Source: SB15 sp964639245
Lineage (GTDB): Bacteria; Chloroflexota; Anaerolineae; Aggregatilineales; J027
DNA: 64,000 nt
Assembly: GCA_964639245.1 (NCBI GenBank)
Contig: CAZXCU010000005.1
Span: 1 to 64,000 of the forward strand
Reading direction: 5' to 3'
Shown: positions 26,910-34,473 of the stretch, one piece after another
Numbering within the stretch: the stretch's first letter is position 1
Layout: every line of letters begins with the position of its first letter
Notes under the pieces: generated by a model
What the model was told of the DNA's origin: nothing
Databases searched by the model: none
Seen by the model: the letters and a program-made list of their open reading frames with translations, nothing else
Position numbers and translations under genes: made by a program

Positions 26910-27416
26910 ATGTCGCAGAGTTACGATTTTCAAAATTTTGAGCCAGAAACTTTTGGTGCGCCTGCTGCGCCGCTACCCCGTAAAAGCAACAGTGGACGGA
27001 ATCTATTTTTGATTTTATTCGGGGGCTGCGGTGGGTTGTCGGTGCTGGCCTGCTGTATGTGCGCGGGGCTGGTATTTTATGCCACCCGATTGCCTTCTGT
27101 TGCGGCGTATGGTTGGGGAACGGGGGCGCAAAGCGGCACATCATGGAATCTCTCGCGGACATATACCTGTGCGAACTCCCAAGCAGAACAACTCACCGAT
27201 GAGTATGACACTCGTGGGGTAGCAATTGAAGAATTTGTGCCAGAAGTTGCTGATTTAGGGGATTTATCCGCTACCGAAATTACCGCCAACGGGGTAATGC
27301 GGGAAAATGGGCAAACCAGCGATTGGGAAGCCACGTTTGTGATGGTCGAAGGGGGGGGGAATTCTGGGCTGCGCTACTGCATTGATGAAATTCGGGTCAT
27401 CGGCAGCACCCGTTAA
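26910..27416 (+). CDS. Single-pass membrane protein of unknown function
   Basis: An N-terminal tail of about 30 residues rich in Phe, Pro and Ser precedes a membrane segment with Gly and Cys (NLFLILFGGCGGLSVLACC). The remaining 110 residues, presumably outside, form a beta-rich domain with two Cys (YTCANS, RYCIDE) that could pair. No family is recognised. Confidence 0.6.
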   Translation: MSQSYDFQNFEPETFGAPAAPLPRKSNSGRNLFLILFGGCGGLSVLACCMCAGLVFYATRLPSVAAYGWGTGAQSGTSWNLSRTYTCANSQAEQLTDEYDTRGVAIEEFVPEVADLGDLSATEITANGVMRENGQTSDWEATFVMVEGGGNSGLRYCIDEIRVIGSTR

Positions 27417-27423
27417 AACGAGA

Positions 27424-27486
27424 ACAGGTCAGCCCTGCGGGATGCCAACACCTACTTGTCGCATCTTTTCTCCCGCGCTGACCTGT
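27424..27486. terminator. Extended two-part hairpin between convergent genes
   Basis: ACAGGTCAGC (27424-27433) pairs perfectly with GCTGACCTGT (27477-27486), and inside it GCGGGA (27437-27442) pairs with TCCCGC (27471-27476), leaving a 3-nt bulge. A small CCC-GAAA-GGG hairpin lies just to the right. It sits between convergent genes, where a two-way terminator is expected, but no U-tract follows. Confidence 0.5.
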
Positions 27487-27515
27487 CCTCAACGTCCCGA
27501 AAGGGGCATCACAGG

Positions 27516-27776
27516 TTAGTTATCTGAGTAAACTTTAACACTTTCCGTCGGAATTTGGTTGAGATTGGTCTCCAATTCCCGGATGGTTTCTTCGGCGGTG
27601 TAGATGATGTCATCTAACCAACCGATCATTTCACGGGCGGTCAACATCGAAATCGCAGAGAGATTATTGACCGTTGCCGCGTCATGGAGCTGATCCATCA
27701 TCTGGAGCAGCGTTTCAAAGTGGGCTTCGGTGTACTTCTCAACCAGTAATTTGCGGAGGGTGTGCATCTCAATCAT
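27516..27776 (-). CDS. Small helical protein of unknown function
   Basis: About 86 residues, nearly all predicted helix (HTLRKLLVEKYTEAHFETLLQMM), with no recognised family. The ATG at 27776 (MIEMHTL) is preferred; a longer frame starts at 27791. A strong terminator-like element lies in its 5' region (27823-27865). Confidence 0.55.
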   Translation of the reverse strand: MIEMHTLRKLLVEKYTEAHFETLLQMMDQLHDAATVNNLSAISMLTAREMIGWLDDIIYTAEETIRELETNLNQIPTESVKVYSDN

Positions 27777-27813
27777 TTTCCTCATCCTCAATTCTAATTA
27801 CTTTTCTGCGCTT

Positions 27814-27865
27814 CGCCCCGCGAAAAAAAACGGGGCGTAGAACCTTGTACTTGCTCCACGCCCCG
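27814..27865 (-). terminator. Intrinsic terminator with a competing third arm
   Basis: On the minus strand CGGGGCGT (27865-27858) pairs with ACGCCCCG (27838-27831), and eight T residues follow at once (27830-27823): a textbook intrinsic terminator. The next bases, CGGGGCG (27820-27814), can also pair with the ACGCCCCG arm, so two hairpins exclude each other. It could end a transcript from the right, or act as an attenuator for the small gene to the left. Confidence 0.7.
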
Positions 27866-28067
27866 TGAGGGTTTTCGCTCGGATAGTGACCGCCTCTACA
27901 TCGGCGTGTCTCCTGCGGCGTGGAAGGAACGGGTCGTCAGCAAATCTCCAAAATCGACACTCGCGGGTTGACCCCGGCGACCATCTTCAGAAGATATGTT
28001 GAGACAAGCAGGGATATTTTGTTTCCCTGATTTGCGTAATGCTGCTGTATATGAATGTCCCAGCATT
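27866..28067 (-). ncRNA. Candidate structured small RNA (unassigned)
   Basis: This 200-nt gene-free stretch lies upstream of a strong leftward terminator and has several inverted repeats, for example CAGGGA/TCCCTG on the minus strand near 28000-28020. No reading frame is convincing. It does not match, by eye, the conserved cores of tmRNA, RNase P RNA or SRP RNA; 6S RNA cannot be excluded. The call is an inference from position and structure only. Confidence 0.3.
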
Positions 28068-28295
28068 TCAAAACGACCTTTCTCTGTCCATCGCGTTTAG
28101 CGTGGTACGCTCTATCATATCCAAGATGCTCGACCCCTTGATGAAGATGCGCCGCATCCCCGGTGGTTGGGAGATTTCTAAATATCCCAAGTCTACTAAC
28201 TTCTTTAAGGTACTCAGACTTACCCCGAGTGCGTATGCCGCTTCTCTGCGCGAATAAATGGCATTCGCTTCAACAGCCGATTTACTTTCAGACAT
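28068..28295 (-). CDS. Small excisionase/MerR-like HTH protein
   Basis: 75 residues with a single winged-helix of the HTH_17 type: IYSRREAAYALGVSLSTLKKLVDLG, then YLEISQPPGMRRIFIKGSSI as wing and specificity helix. Such proteins are plasmid or phage excisionases or small regulators. It lies next to the tRNA-Trp gene; whether it belongs to the phage or to an older element is unclear. Confidence 0.7.
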   Translation of the reverse strand: MSESKSAVEANAIYSRREAAYALGVSLSTLKKLVDLGYLEISQPPGMRRIFIKGSSILDMIERTTLNAMDRERSF

Positions 28296-28455
28296 GATGT
28301 CATCTCCATTTCAAAATTACCCCATCTTTTTTAGGAAGTCAAGGACTTAATATCTATTAAAAAACATTTTTAGAGTCCAGTAAAGGTCAATTTTTCAAAC
28401 CTGACCCTTGAATCCCAAAAAATCCGCCTTTATGATGAACTTAAGCGACTGTGTA

Positions 28456-28483
28456 TTGACTTTATACGCCAAGCCTCTATAAT
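28456..28483 (+). promoter_or_regulatory. Sigma-70-type promoter of tRNA-Trp
   Basis: TTGACT (28456-28461) and TATAAT (28478-28483) are 16 bp apart, and the tRNA begins 16 nt after the -10 box. Confidence 0.8.
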
Positions 28484-28498
28484 ATGTGCCATTGGTAT

Positions 28499-28572
28499 AG
28501 GGGTATAGCTCAATTTGGCAGAGCATTGGTCTCCAAAACCAAAGGTTTGAGGTTCGAGTCCTCATGCCCCTG
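28499..28572 (+). tRNA. tRNA-Trp (anticodon CCA)
   Basis: A full cloverleaf can be drawn: acceptor AGGGGTA/TGCCCCT, D-stem GCTC/GAGC, anticodon stem TTGGT/ACCAA around CTCCAAA (anticodon CCA), T-arm TGAGG-TTCGAGT-CCTCA, discriminator G. The 3' CCA is not encoded. tRNA 3' ends are common phage attachment sites; no second copy of this 3' end was noticed in the window. Confidence 0.93.
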
Positions 28573-28734
28573 TGGAAGAAACAACGCCTTGTGAAGGTGG
28601 TTGCTTGAGGCAGTTTGCAAGGCAGCAGGTAAAAAATTTACTGCTATGCAACTGGTAAGGTGCGCCCCTCTCACGGGGTACAAGAACTTAGCCGAACCCC
28701 AAAGGGAACGCTGGGAATATTTTGGATTTTCTGT

Positions 28735-28777
28735 CCGCCCTACCGTTGAGTCGCCAAACTTTATACGGGTAGGGCGG
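28735..28777 (-). terminator. 10-bp hairpin at the 3' end of the XRE gene
   Basis: CCGCCCTACC (28735-28744) and GGTAGGGCGG (28768-28777) are perfect inverted repeats spanning the stop codon of the XRE gene. The run after it on the minus strand is A/T-rich but not a pure U-tract, so termination is likely but not certain. The rest of the spacer (28573-28734) shows nothing clear. Confidence 0.5.
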
Positions 28778-29018
28778 CGGTGTTATATTCAGGGGATGAT
28801 TCTACATCCTCAAATAGTTCCCCCGGCGTACACTCGAAATAGTCCATCAGCTTTTCAAGAATTTCGAGTTTAGGTTGCCCTGCCTCATTCCTGACGTAGC
28901 TCCAGATGGTATTGTGAGAGACACCGATAGAGGCTGCGATTTGGGTAGGAGTTAAATCTGTCCCATCCCGACGATTCTTCTCTGCTATCAGTTCTTCAAT
29001 GCGTAATCTGAGAGCCAT
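28761..29018 (-). CDS. XRE-family transcriptional regulator
   Basis: 85 residues forming a lambda-repressor-like HTH: LRLRIEELIAEKNRR, then LTPTQIAASIGVSHNTIWSYVRN (helices 2 and 3), then LEKLMDYFECTPGELFE, the standard ending of this family. Probably a regulator of neighbouring genes. It could be a phage- or plasmid-derived repressor, but nothing ties it directly to the phage 2 kb away. Confidence 0.85.
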   Translation of the reverse strand: MALRLRIEELIAEKNRRDGTDLTPTQIAASIGVSHNTIWSYVRNEAGQPKLEILEKLMDYFECTPGELFEDVESSPEYNTAALPV

Positions 29019-29154
29019 TAGTTATCCTTTCTTTAATACAATACACGGTAAATTAAGCCACGTCAAGATGTTGCCTTAAGAATTTCAACAGCAATTTATT
29101 GGCATATTTAAACTCCGCGTTATACTGATATAAATTTTATTTGGAGAATAGGTC

Positions 29155-29970
29155 GTGTTAAAAAGCAATCGAATAAAGGTTTTGATAGGGCTTATTTTTG
29201 CTTGTTGTGCGGGTACTTGTATTCTCAGCCTTGTTGCCGCGCCAAGTGCAGAGGAGCAAAATGCAACTCGGACAGTCGAAGCGCAGGCGAAAATTGATAG
29301 GCAAACTAAGCAGGCGATTGAATCGGCAACCGAAATCGCCGCGCAGAATAAGACTGCCACCATCATTGCCCTCACCCCAACGGCAACGCCAACTCCCATT
29401 CCCACTAGCACAAGATTTGTAACCCCTACTCCCCAGCCGCAAGCCTTAACCATTATTGAGGGCGTGAGTTCTTATGGGGGCTTTCAGGTCTATCCATTGC
29501 CAGACCGGTCAAGTGGACGGCTCTTTGCGGCTGCCGACACCTTTACCCCTCATGCAGCTGGGCGCAGCACCGACGGCGAGTGGCTTTTTATTTTGTATTT
29601 TGATGGTGATTTGCAATCGGGGTGGGTTATCCGCGATTCGGCTGCGATACCAGATGCTGATTTTAATAAGTTGGCAGTCGTTGACCCAGACACGTTGCCT
29701 GCTCTGCCGGAATTGACCTATACCGAATCGGCAGCCCGTCCCTTCGGCGTAAATGCCAGCATCAGCCAGCCGACCCAGCAGGTACAAATCCAAGCTACCG
29801 CCGAGCCAGCCACGTCCCAGACCGAAGTGACTCAACCAACCACTCCTGCTGCTAATGCACGGCCAAGAAATTGCACGGAAGCAAGAGCAATGGGTTTGAC
29901 GGCTGAAGAAGCGGGGCGCTGGCCTCATTTAGATGCTGATGATGATGGGGTTGCCTGCTACGGGGATTAA
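29155..29970 (+). CDS. Exported Excalibur-domain protein with SH3-like region
   Basis: A GTG start follows TTGGAGAATAGG. An N-terminal signal anchor (IKVLIGLIFACCAGTCILSLVA) is followed by a charged helical part and a Thr/Pro linker, then a region resembling an SH3 unit (FQVYPLPDRSSGRLFAAADTF..WVIRDSA). The C-terminal 34 residues are an Excalibur motif: NCTEARAMGLT..WPHLDADDDGVACYGD, a calcium-binding DxDxDG loop with paired Cys. It is likely a calcium-binding envelope protein of the host. Confidence 0.8.
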   Translation: MLKSNRIKVLIGLIFACCAGTCILSLVAAPSAEEQNATRTVEAQAKIDRQTKQAIESATEIAAQNKTATIIALTPTATPTPIPTSTRFVTPTPQPQALTIIEGVSSYGGFQVYPLPDRSSGRLFAAADTFTPHAAGRSTDGEWLFILYFDGDLQSGWVIRDSAAIPDADFNKLAVVDPDTLPALPELTYTESAARPFGVNASISQPTQQVQIQATAEPATSQTEVTQPTTPAANARPRNCTEARAMGLTAEEAGRWPHLDADDDGVACYGD

Positions 29971-30026
29971 TCAGGCAATTATTCGGTTTTCCCGAACAGT
30001 TCAACCCTCAAAGAATCCTTGATAGT

Positions 30027-30055
30027 TCAGTTGTCCAATATGCTTGGACAACTGA
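30027..30055. terminator. Bidirectional hairpin between convergent genes
   Basis: TCAGTTGTCCA (30027-30037) and TGGACAACTGA (30045-30055) are perfect 11-bp inverted repeats around a 7-nt loop, placed between the convergent Excalibur and exported-protein genes. No U-tract is evident. Confidence 0.6.
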
Positions 30056-30062
30056 CTCCTCA

Positions 30063-30611
30063 CTACTGCACTTTGATGCTATCCACGATTGCCAGTGCAA
30101 TATCAAGCCATTGCTCCAATTCCCCTACCCGTGATTTAATCGTCACAAGGAAGGGTTTATCGCCGTCTAGCGCGACCAGCCAGCCTGTATAAAGGTCGTC
30201 CACCACATAAGAGACGGCAGCCGCATCGTAATTTTCCAAATCCAGAGTTGCCGATTCGCCATAGGTTAGCACCTGAGATGTGTCGTCCATAGCGCTGGTC
30301 AAGAGAAGGGTGAATGTGAACAAACCCGCGCTATAACCCGCTACAAAATCTGGTGTCGCATCCGATGGCAAAGGAAAGCCTGCGTCAATGAAAAATGGGC
30401 TAATGCTGATGATGACTTCGCCCGGTTGCACATCATCATAGGACATTTCATCACGCGGGTCAAAATTGGAAACGTCCAGCGCTTCGCCCAAGTCGCCGTT
30501 GTCATTGACGAACCAACCATCAGGATACTGAAAGCTATACCCGCGTTCGGCGCTTTCAAAAGTCTGGGTCAAGTCCTGTGCGCTGACCACCATCGGCAGC
30601 ATCACGAGCAA
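30063..30611 (-). CDS. Exported protein (PsbP-like fold), start disrupted by a homopolymer
   Basis: The mature part (YSFQYPDGWFVND..) resembles PsbP/DUF1795-like domains often found in exported bacterial proteins. The open frame starts inside a signal peptide. Extending upstream in the same frame gives a perfect hydrophobic core (AALLLILLVMLPMVVSA) but no start codon. An ATG with Lys-Lys at 30640-30638 is out of frame by one base, across a run of seven A on the minus strand (30631-30637). Eight A would restore a full signal peptide. It is either a sequencing/assembly indel or a real frameshift. Confidence 0.6.
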   Translation of the reverse strand: MLVMLPMVVSAQDLTQTFESAERGYSFQYPDGWFVNDNGDLGEALDVSNFDPRDEMSYDDVQPGEVIISISPFFIDAGFPLPSDATPDFVAGYSAGLFTFTLLLTSAMDDTSQVLTYGESATLDLENYDAAAVSYVVDDLYTGWLVALDGDKPFLVTIKSRVGELEQWLDIALAIVDSIKVQ

Positions 30612-30734
30612 AATAAGCAGAAGTGCAGCATTTTTTTCATTGTTTGAGCCTTTTTATTGTATGCCATTAAACATGAATATTAAACGAATTTTCAAAATAA
30701 TGCGATTTTCTAACCTTACTTTGCAGTCAATTTC

Positions 30735-30762
30735 TTGACTTCTGACTAGGGTCTGCTATAAT
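30735..30762 (+). promoter_or_regulatory. Strong sigma-70-type promoter at the phage left end
   Basis: TTGACT (30735-30740) and TATAAT (30757-30762) are 16 bp apart, with an extended -10 (TG-C-TATAAT). It drives the rightward block that begins at 30901. Confidence 0.8.
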
Positions 30763-30770
30763 GAAATTAC

Positions 30771-30890
30771 GCCGTCAGGATGTTGACGGCAAATAGAAAA
30801 CGCCCCACGGTCTGGACAACTTAGGGCGCTTTCAAAATTTCATTCTCAGTACGGCTTCGCTGTCAAAGGCTAACCGTACCTAGCCCGGAG
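30771..30890 (+). promoter_or_regulatory. Structured 5' leader of the rightward phage block
   Basis: Three inverted repeats follow the promoter: GCCGTCA/TGACGGC around a 6-nt loop (30771-30790), CGCCC/GGGCG around a wide loop (near 30802-30829), and GTACGG/CCGTAC (near 30850-30879). GGAGG lies next to the start at 30901. A leader this long and folded suggests post-transcriptional control; it could also act as a centromere-like site for the partition genes. Function is inferred. Confidence 0.4.
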
Positions 30891-30900
30891 GCATAACTCT

Positions 30901-32574
30901 ATGATACACGATTCTAAGCTCAAATCCACGCTTACCCCTGCTCAAAAAGCCTTTGTCGCCTATCGTCGGCGCGTCAGCCCGGATAGCTGGTTCAGCGTCC
31001 CCAATGGCACATCGCACCGCGTCGCGGACAGCCTCGTCAAAAAAGGCGTGCTGGTCAAAAAGCTGGATAAAGTCTCCCTGTCCGACCTCTACCACTTTGC
31101 GGATACCCTGCCGCAAGCGCCCAAATCCATCCCCGCGGCCATACCTGCACCCGCCACGCTGTACCCCTTCACGACCCCGCCCCAACGCATGGACAGCCGC
31201 GATAAAATTCGCCAAGCCGGTCTGGGCAGCGACGAACGCAGCGCGGCGGGCAACCTCACCGCCGTCAATCGGCTCTGGTTCGCCCTCCAATCCACCCTTG
31301 CCGAGGCAGCCGCCCAGCTGCCCGCCGAACTGGTGGACGAACTCAAAGCGGATTTTGACTACGACACCATGAGCGTCAACACATGGGAACGCAACGCAGC
31401 CCTTGCCGAACGGTTGCAAGAAGCCATGCAACCCGCGTATTGTGACATTCACGATGCCTATTGCCGGGGCGTGGTCACCGAATGGATTGACGATGAAACC
31501 CCGCTCAATGTCTGTGCTGCCCACCGCGCCGAACGTGCCGCTATCAACACTGAACCGGTCTTGTCAGAGGTCATCTTCTATCCCACACAGGAAGTTATCC
31601 ACACCACCGAGTGGGGCAGCACGCCCGCCTGTGTCACCCGCAGCATGTTCACCGACGCATGGCGCTACGACATCACCATGCAGGGCAAAACCCTCTACAA
31701 CGTCCTGCCGTCAACCCTAACCCCCGTCGGCGCTGCACCCGCCGTCCCTGCCCAACGGTTTGCCATTGGCGATGCCGTCACCATTAGCGACTCGCACGAC
31801 CTCTGGTATGGTCGTCAGGGCAAAATTTCCGCCGCAGGTTGGCACGGATCTGTCGTTCGCCCTGTCTATCACGTCACCCATGCCTCCGGGTACACCTATG
31901 CTTATATCCCCGAAGGGATGCTGGATTTCACATCCATTCTGCTGACCGATACGCGCCCCACCGCCGACGACTACCGCCAAATTGCTCACGGGTTAGAAAA
32001 TCAGTGCTGGGTACACATCGGCGAAAACTTCCGCGATGCAGCCGAAGCGGACTACTGGAAGCAACAAACCACATGGTTCGCCCATGTCGTCAATTTCCTC
32101 AGCGCACCCCCTGCCGACCCGCAGCCCGTCCCTGTTCCTTCTGACCCGCCCTATGGCGACGGCGATGAAGTTTTTGTCGAAGGTCTTAAGGGTGCTTACC
32201 GCATCGTCGGGGAAGGGGTTTGGAACGACGCGGCATGGCACTTCACCGCCGTGCAGGGTCGCCAGCGCGTTTTTGTCCCTGCGTCGTCTCTGTCCATCTT
32301 CAGCCCCAGCGCGGCGCGGTGGGTGGGTTTTTATGCGTATATGAAAGCGCACCCGATGGGAAAAGTTGCCGTCGTCATGATGCGCGGCGGGTTTGCCACC
32401 ATCCGTCAGGGCAAGCTGCACACCACCCTGCACTATCGCAGTCTGACGCTCACCGATGAACGGGTTCCCGCCGAAGACATGGCTGCCGAAGTTCCCACTT
32501 TTGAAAGCCGGGTCGCACGGCAGCACCGCGAAGTCGTTGCCGAACGCGCAGCACGGCAGGCGGTGCAGGCATGA
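30901..32574 (+). CDS. Large phage protein with SH3/KOW-like segments, unknown function
   Basis: 557 residues, first gene of the rightward block. The N-terminal 65 residues are basic and helical (KLKSTLTPAQKAFVAYRRRVS). A central Cys pair (YCDIHDAYCRG) with a later Cys and His could bind zinc. Two regions read like small SH3/KOW barrels: FAIGDAVTISDSHDLWYGR and YGDGDEVFVEGLKGAYRIV. The C-terminus is a basic helix. No family is recognised. It overlaps the next gene by 4 nt, which ties it to the RHH and actin-like genes. Confidence 0.6.
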   Translation: MIHDSKLKSTLTPAQKAFVAYRRRVSPDSWFSVPNGTSHRVADSLVKKGVLVKKLDKVSLSDLYHFADTLPQAPKSIPAAIPAPATLYPFTTPPQRMDSRDKIRQAGLGSDERSAAGNLTAVNRLWFALQSTLAEAAAQLPAELVDELKADFDYDTMSVNTWERNAALAERLQEAMQPAYCDIHDAYCRGVVTEWIDDETPLNVCAAHRAERAAINTEPVLSEVIFYPTQEVIHTTEWGSTPACVTRSMFTDAWRYDITMQGKTLYNVLPSTLTPVGAAPAVPAQRFAIGDAVTISDSHDLWYGRQGKISAAGWHGSVVRPVYHVTHASGYTYAYIPEGMLDFTSILLTDTRPTADDYRQIAHGLENQCWVHIGENFRDAAEADYWKQQTTWFAHVVNFLSAPPADPQPVPVPSDPPYGDGDEVFVEGLKGAYRIVGEGVWNDAAWHFTAVQGRQRVFVPASSLSIFSPSAARWVGFYAYMKAHPMGKVAVVMMRGGFATIRQGKLHTTLHYRSLTLTDERVPAEDMAAEVPTFESRVARQHREVVAERAARQAVQA

Positions 32575-32798
32575 GCAGCACATCCTACTCCTTGCACAAG
32601 ATTATCTATGAGGGCAATTACGCCATTCGCCTCTACCTGATTAGCAACGGCGGCTGCTGGTGGGGTGTCCACCCCGCCGACCTCCTTTTCCCCAAGGATG
32701 AGGACTATCTCGAAGAAGGCTTTGCCGACAGAGAAGGTGATGGTTGGCACGAGGGCATTGAAGCGCTTGTCCGCCGCGCCGAAGCGGAGCGTCAGTAA
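32571..32798 (+). CDS. Small phage protein of unknown function
   Basis: 75 residues; the start overlaps the stop of the 557-residue gene (ATGA). An aromatic strand-rich first half (IRLYLISNGGCWWGVHPADLLF) is followed by an acidic helix. No family is recognised. The tight coupling on both sides supports it as a real gene. Confidence 0.6.
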   Translation: MSSTSYSLHKIIYEGNYAIRLYLISNGGCWWGVHPADLLFPKDEDYLEEGFADREGDGWHEGIEALVRRAEAERQ

Positions 32799-32800
32799 CC

Positions 32801-33265
32801 GTGTCCGACCAGCTAACCATGTTCCCGGAGTCAGGCGATTGGCGTAATGCCAGCGACGTTATAACGCCAAAGAAGGACAAGCGTTACCGTTTTCAACTCC
32901 GCTTCTGGCTTGACTTGGAAAAGTCGGATGAATACTGGTTGGCTGAATATGCGGCCCTGCTCAAAAACAATCGTGGATTTGCCCGCGCCATTCGCAACGG
33001 CTTGCGCCTGATCCACGATTTGCAGCAGGGCAAAACCGATGTCCTCATTGAACTCTTTCCTTGGATACAGGAGGCCTTCAATCGCCCGTCCGTGTTCAAT
33101 GAGGAACTGCTTGCGGACTTGATCGCCCAACGGCTTCATGCCCAGCCTACGCCCCGTGTGCTGCCTGCCCCGGCAAGGCCAGCGTTAGAAGTCACCCGCG
33201 CCGATGCGGAGGACGAAGATGATTTTGGAAATTTCATGGCGACCTACGCCGCATTGAAAAATTAG
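32801..33265 (+). CDS. Ribbon-helix-helix-like protein, possible partition adaptor
   Basis: A GTG start, 2 nt after the previous stop. Residues about 27-75 read as strand (RYRFQLRFWLDL), helix (SDEYWLAEYAALLKNN), turn and helix (GFARAIRNGLRLIHDL), the layout of a ribbon-helix-helix DNA-binding dimer. A helical region and a Pro-rich linker lead to an acidic C-terminal tail (EDEDDFGNFMATYAAL). ParR adaptors have this plan: N-terminal RHH and a C-terminal actin-binding tail. It sits 11 nt upstream of an actin-like gene, so a ParR-like role is plausible though unproven; the usual order is parM then parR. Confidence 0.5.
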   Translation: MSDQLTMFPESGDWRNASDVITPKKDKRYRFQLRFWLDLEKSDEYWLAEYAALLKNNRGFARAIRNGLRLIHDLQQGKTDVLIELFPWIQEAFNRPSVFNEELLADLIAQRLHAQPTPRVLPAPARPALEVTRADAEDEDDFGNFMATYAALKN

Positions 33266-33276
33266 GAGTTTGCTTC

Positions 33277-34434
33277 ATGGCACGCAAGCCAAAATTTGTA
33301 CCCGGTCAACGTATCGAAATTGCCGTCAACGCAGGCAATCTAAGCACCAACGGCAGCATCCATGTCTCCGCGGGTGAGATTGCCACGCTCTCGTTTCCAT
33401 CCATTCGCAGTGTTGCCAGTGGCTACACCCTCAATCTTGAAAACGAGGTTGACCGCGAATGGGTCGCCTATGGCAAAAATAAATTCTATGTCGGTGAGGA
33501 TGTTCTGATTGGTCTTGAAAGTCGCAAAGCCATCGACTCGCACACGGGCGAAAAGCGCTACGCCAGCGCGATGCACCTGTTTCTCATCGACTACACCACC
33601 GCGACATTGCTTAAGAAACTGGAAGAATATGCCGACCCCGCGCAGGATGTTGAAATCGTCCTGAATACCTTCTTGCCGCCCGGGTTGTATGACGAATTTC
33701 GACCCAAGCTGAAAGCGGCGTTTGAAGGCAAAAATGCGGCTCGCAGCATCCACTTCAAATCCGATGCCCAGCCGATGACATGGCGCGTTGTCGAGGTCAA
33801 TGTGTTTCCCGAAGGCCTCCATACGTGGTCGTGCATGTATTTCAATGAACGGGGTGAACGCCAGCCGCAGTCTATTACGGCGGGTAACAAAGTCCTCATG
33901 GACGGCGGGGGTTGGTCGTTTGATGACTACCTGATTATCAACGGCAAGGTGGATCCCGAATCGCTCAAAAACGCCACGCTCAAAAATGGCGGTATCATCC
34001 ACCATGTGCTGAATAAAGTGCTTGATGAAGTGGTCGCGCTGGGCAGTGCGTTCCGTCATGCCACCATCTACGACATTGATAAAGTCCTGCGTGACGGCGC
34101 AACCAGTGGGCGCTACAAGCTGACCATTGGCAACGACACCACCGATATTAAAGCGCTGCTGGCCGAGAAGTGTGAAGACTATGCCCTGTTTATCAGCCGC
34201 AATGTCTGTGACAAAAAATGGAACGGCTTTGATGAGGTGGACGGGTTTATCTTCATCGGCGGTGGATTTTTCGTGATTGGTGAAATGCTCGATGCCATGT
34301 ATCCGGGCAAGCTCGTCCCGTTCGCGGCTTATGAGCATCTGGCAGACATCCTGCCCACTGAAATGGATGTGGTCGGTGTGCTGCGTATGGCGGAATATCA
34401 GCGCCGGCGTGCCGAATTGCAAAAGGCTGAATAG
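33277..34434 (+). CDS. Actin-like ATPase (ParM/Alp type)
   Basis: 385 residues with the order of ParM-like proteins: an N-terminal strand-turn (IEIAVNAGNLST, residues 13-24, phosphate 1), FPSI, YVGEDV near residue 71, a TFLPPGLYDEFRPKLKAAF segment matching the tGLP-region, phosphate 2 as LMDGGGWSFDD (207-217), and the adenosine motif FIFIGGGFFVIGEML (about 324-338). Such ATPases form filaments that push apart plasmid or phage DNA copies. Phosphate 1 lacks the usual Asp (Val-Asn-Ala-Gly-Asn), so nucleotide handling may differ. The RHH gene upstream is its candidate adaptor. Confidence 0.75.
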   Translation: MARKPKFVPGQRIEIAVNAGNLSTNGSIHVSAGEIATLSFPSIRSVASGYTLNLENEVDREWVAYGKNKFYVGEDVLIGLESRKAIDSHTGEKRYASAMHLFLIDYTTATLLKKLEEYADPAQDVEIVLNTFLPPGLYDEFRPKLKAAFEGKNAARSIHFKSDAQPMTWRVVEVNVFPEGLHTWSCMYFNERGERQPQSITAGNKVLMDGGGWSFDDYLIINGKVDPESLKNATLKNGGIIHHVLNKVLDEVVALGSAFRHATIYDIDKVLRDGATSGRYKLTIGNDTTDIKALLAEKCEDYALFISRNVCDKKWNGFDEVDGFIFIGGGFFVIGEMLDAMYPGKLVPFAAYEHLADILPTEMDVVGVLRMAEYQRRRAELQKAE

Positions 34435-34442
34435 GTTCTCGC

Positions 34443-34463
34443 GGGGCAGCAATGCCCCCTTTT
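34443..34463 (+). terminator. Weak hairpin-T terminator after the actin-like gene
   Basis: GGGGC (34443-34447) pairs with GCCCC (34454-34458) around AGCAAT, followed by CTTTT. It is short, and the next gene's ribosome-binding site follows at once, so it may only reduce downstream expression. Confidence 0.45.
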
Positions 34464-34473
34464 GGGAGGTCAA

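Noticed and set aside
28499..28572. tRNA-Trp as attachment site of the phage
   Set aside because: No second copy of the tRNA 3' end was noticed in the window, and host-like genes lie between it and the phage. It could still be true if the other att site is outside.
28601..28873. 90-codon rightward frame after tRNA-Trp
   Set aside because: Its second half is antisense to the XRE gene and the first half has no domain; not an integrase fragment as far as can be seen.
30880..31524. Leftward 214-codon frame opposite the 557-residue gene
   Set aside because: Antisense shadow; the rightward gene has a promoter, GGAGG and 4-nt coupling to the next gene.
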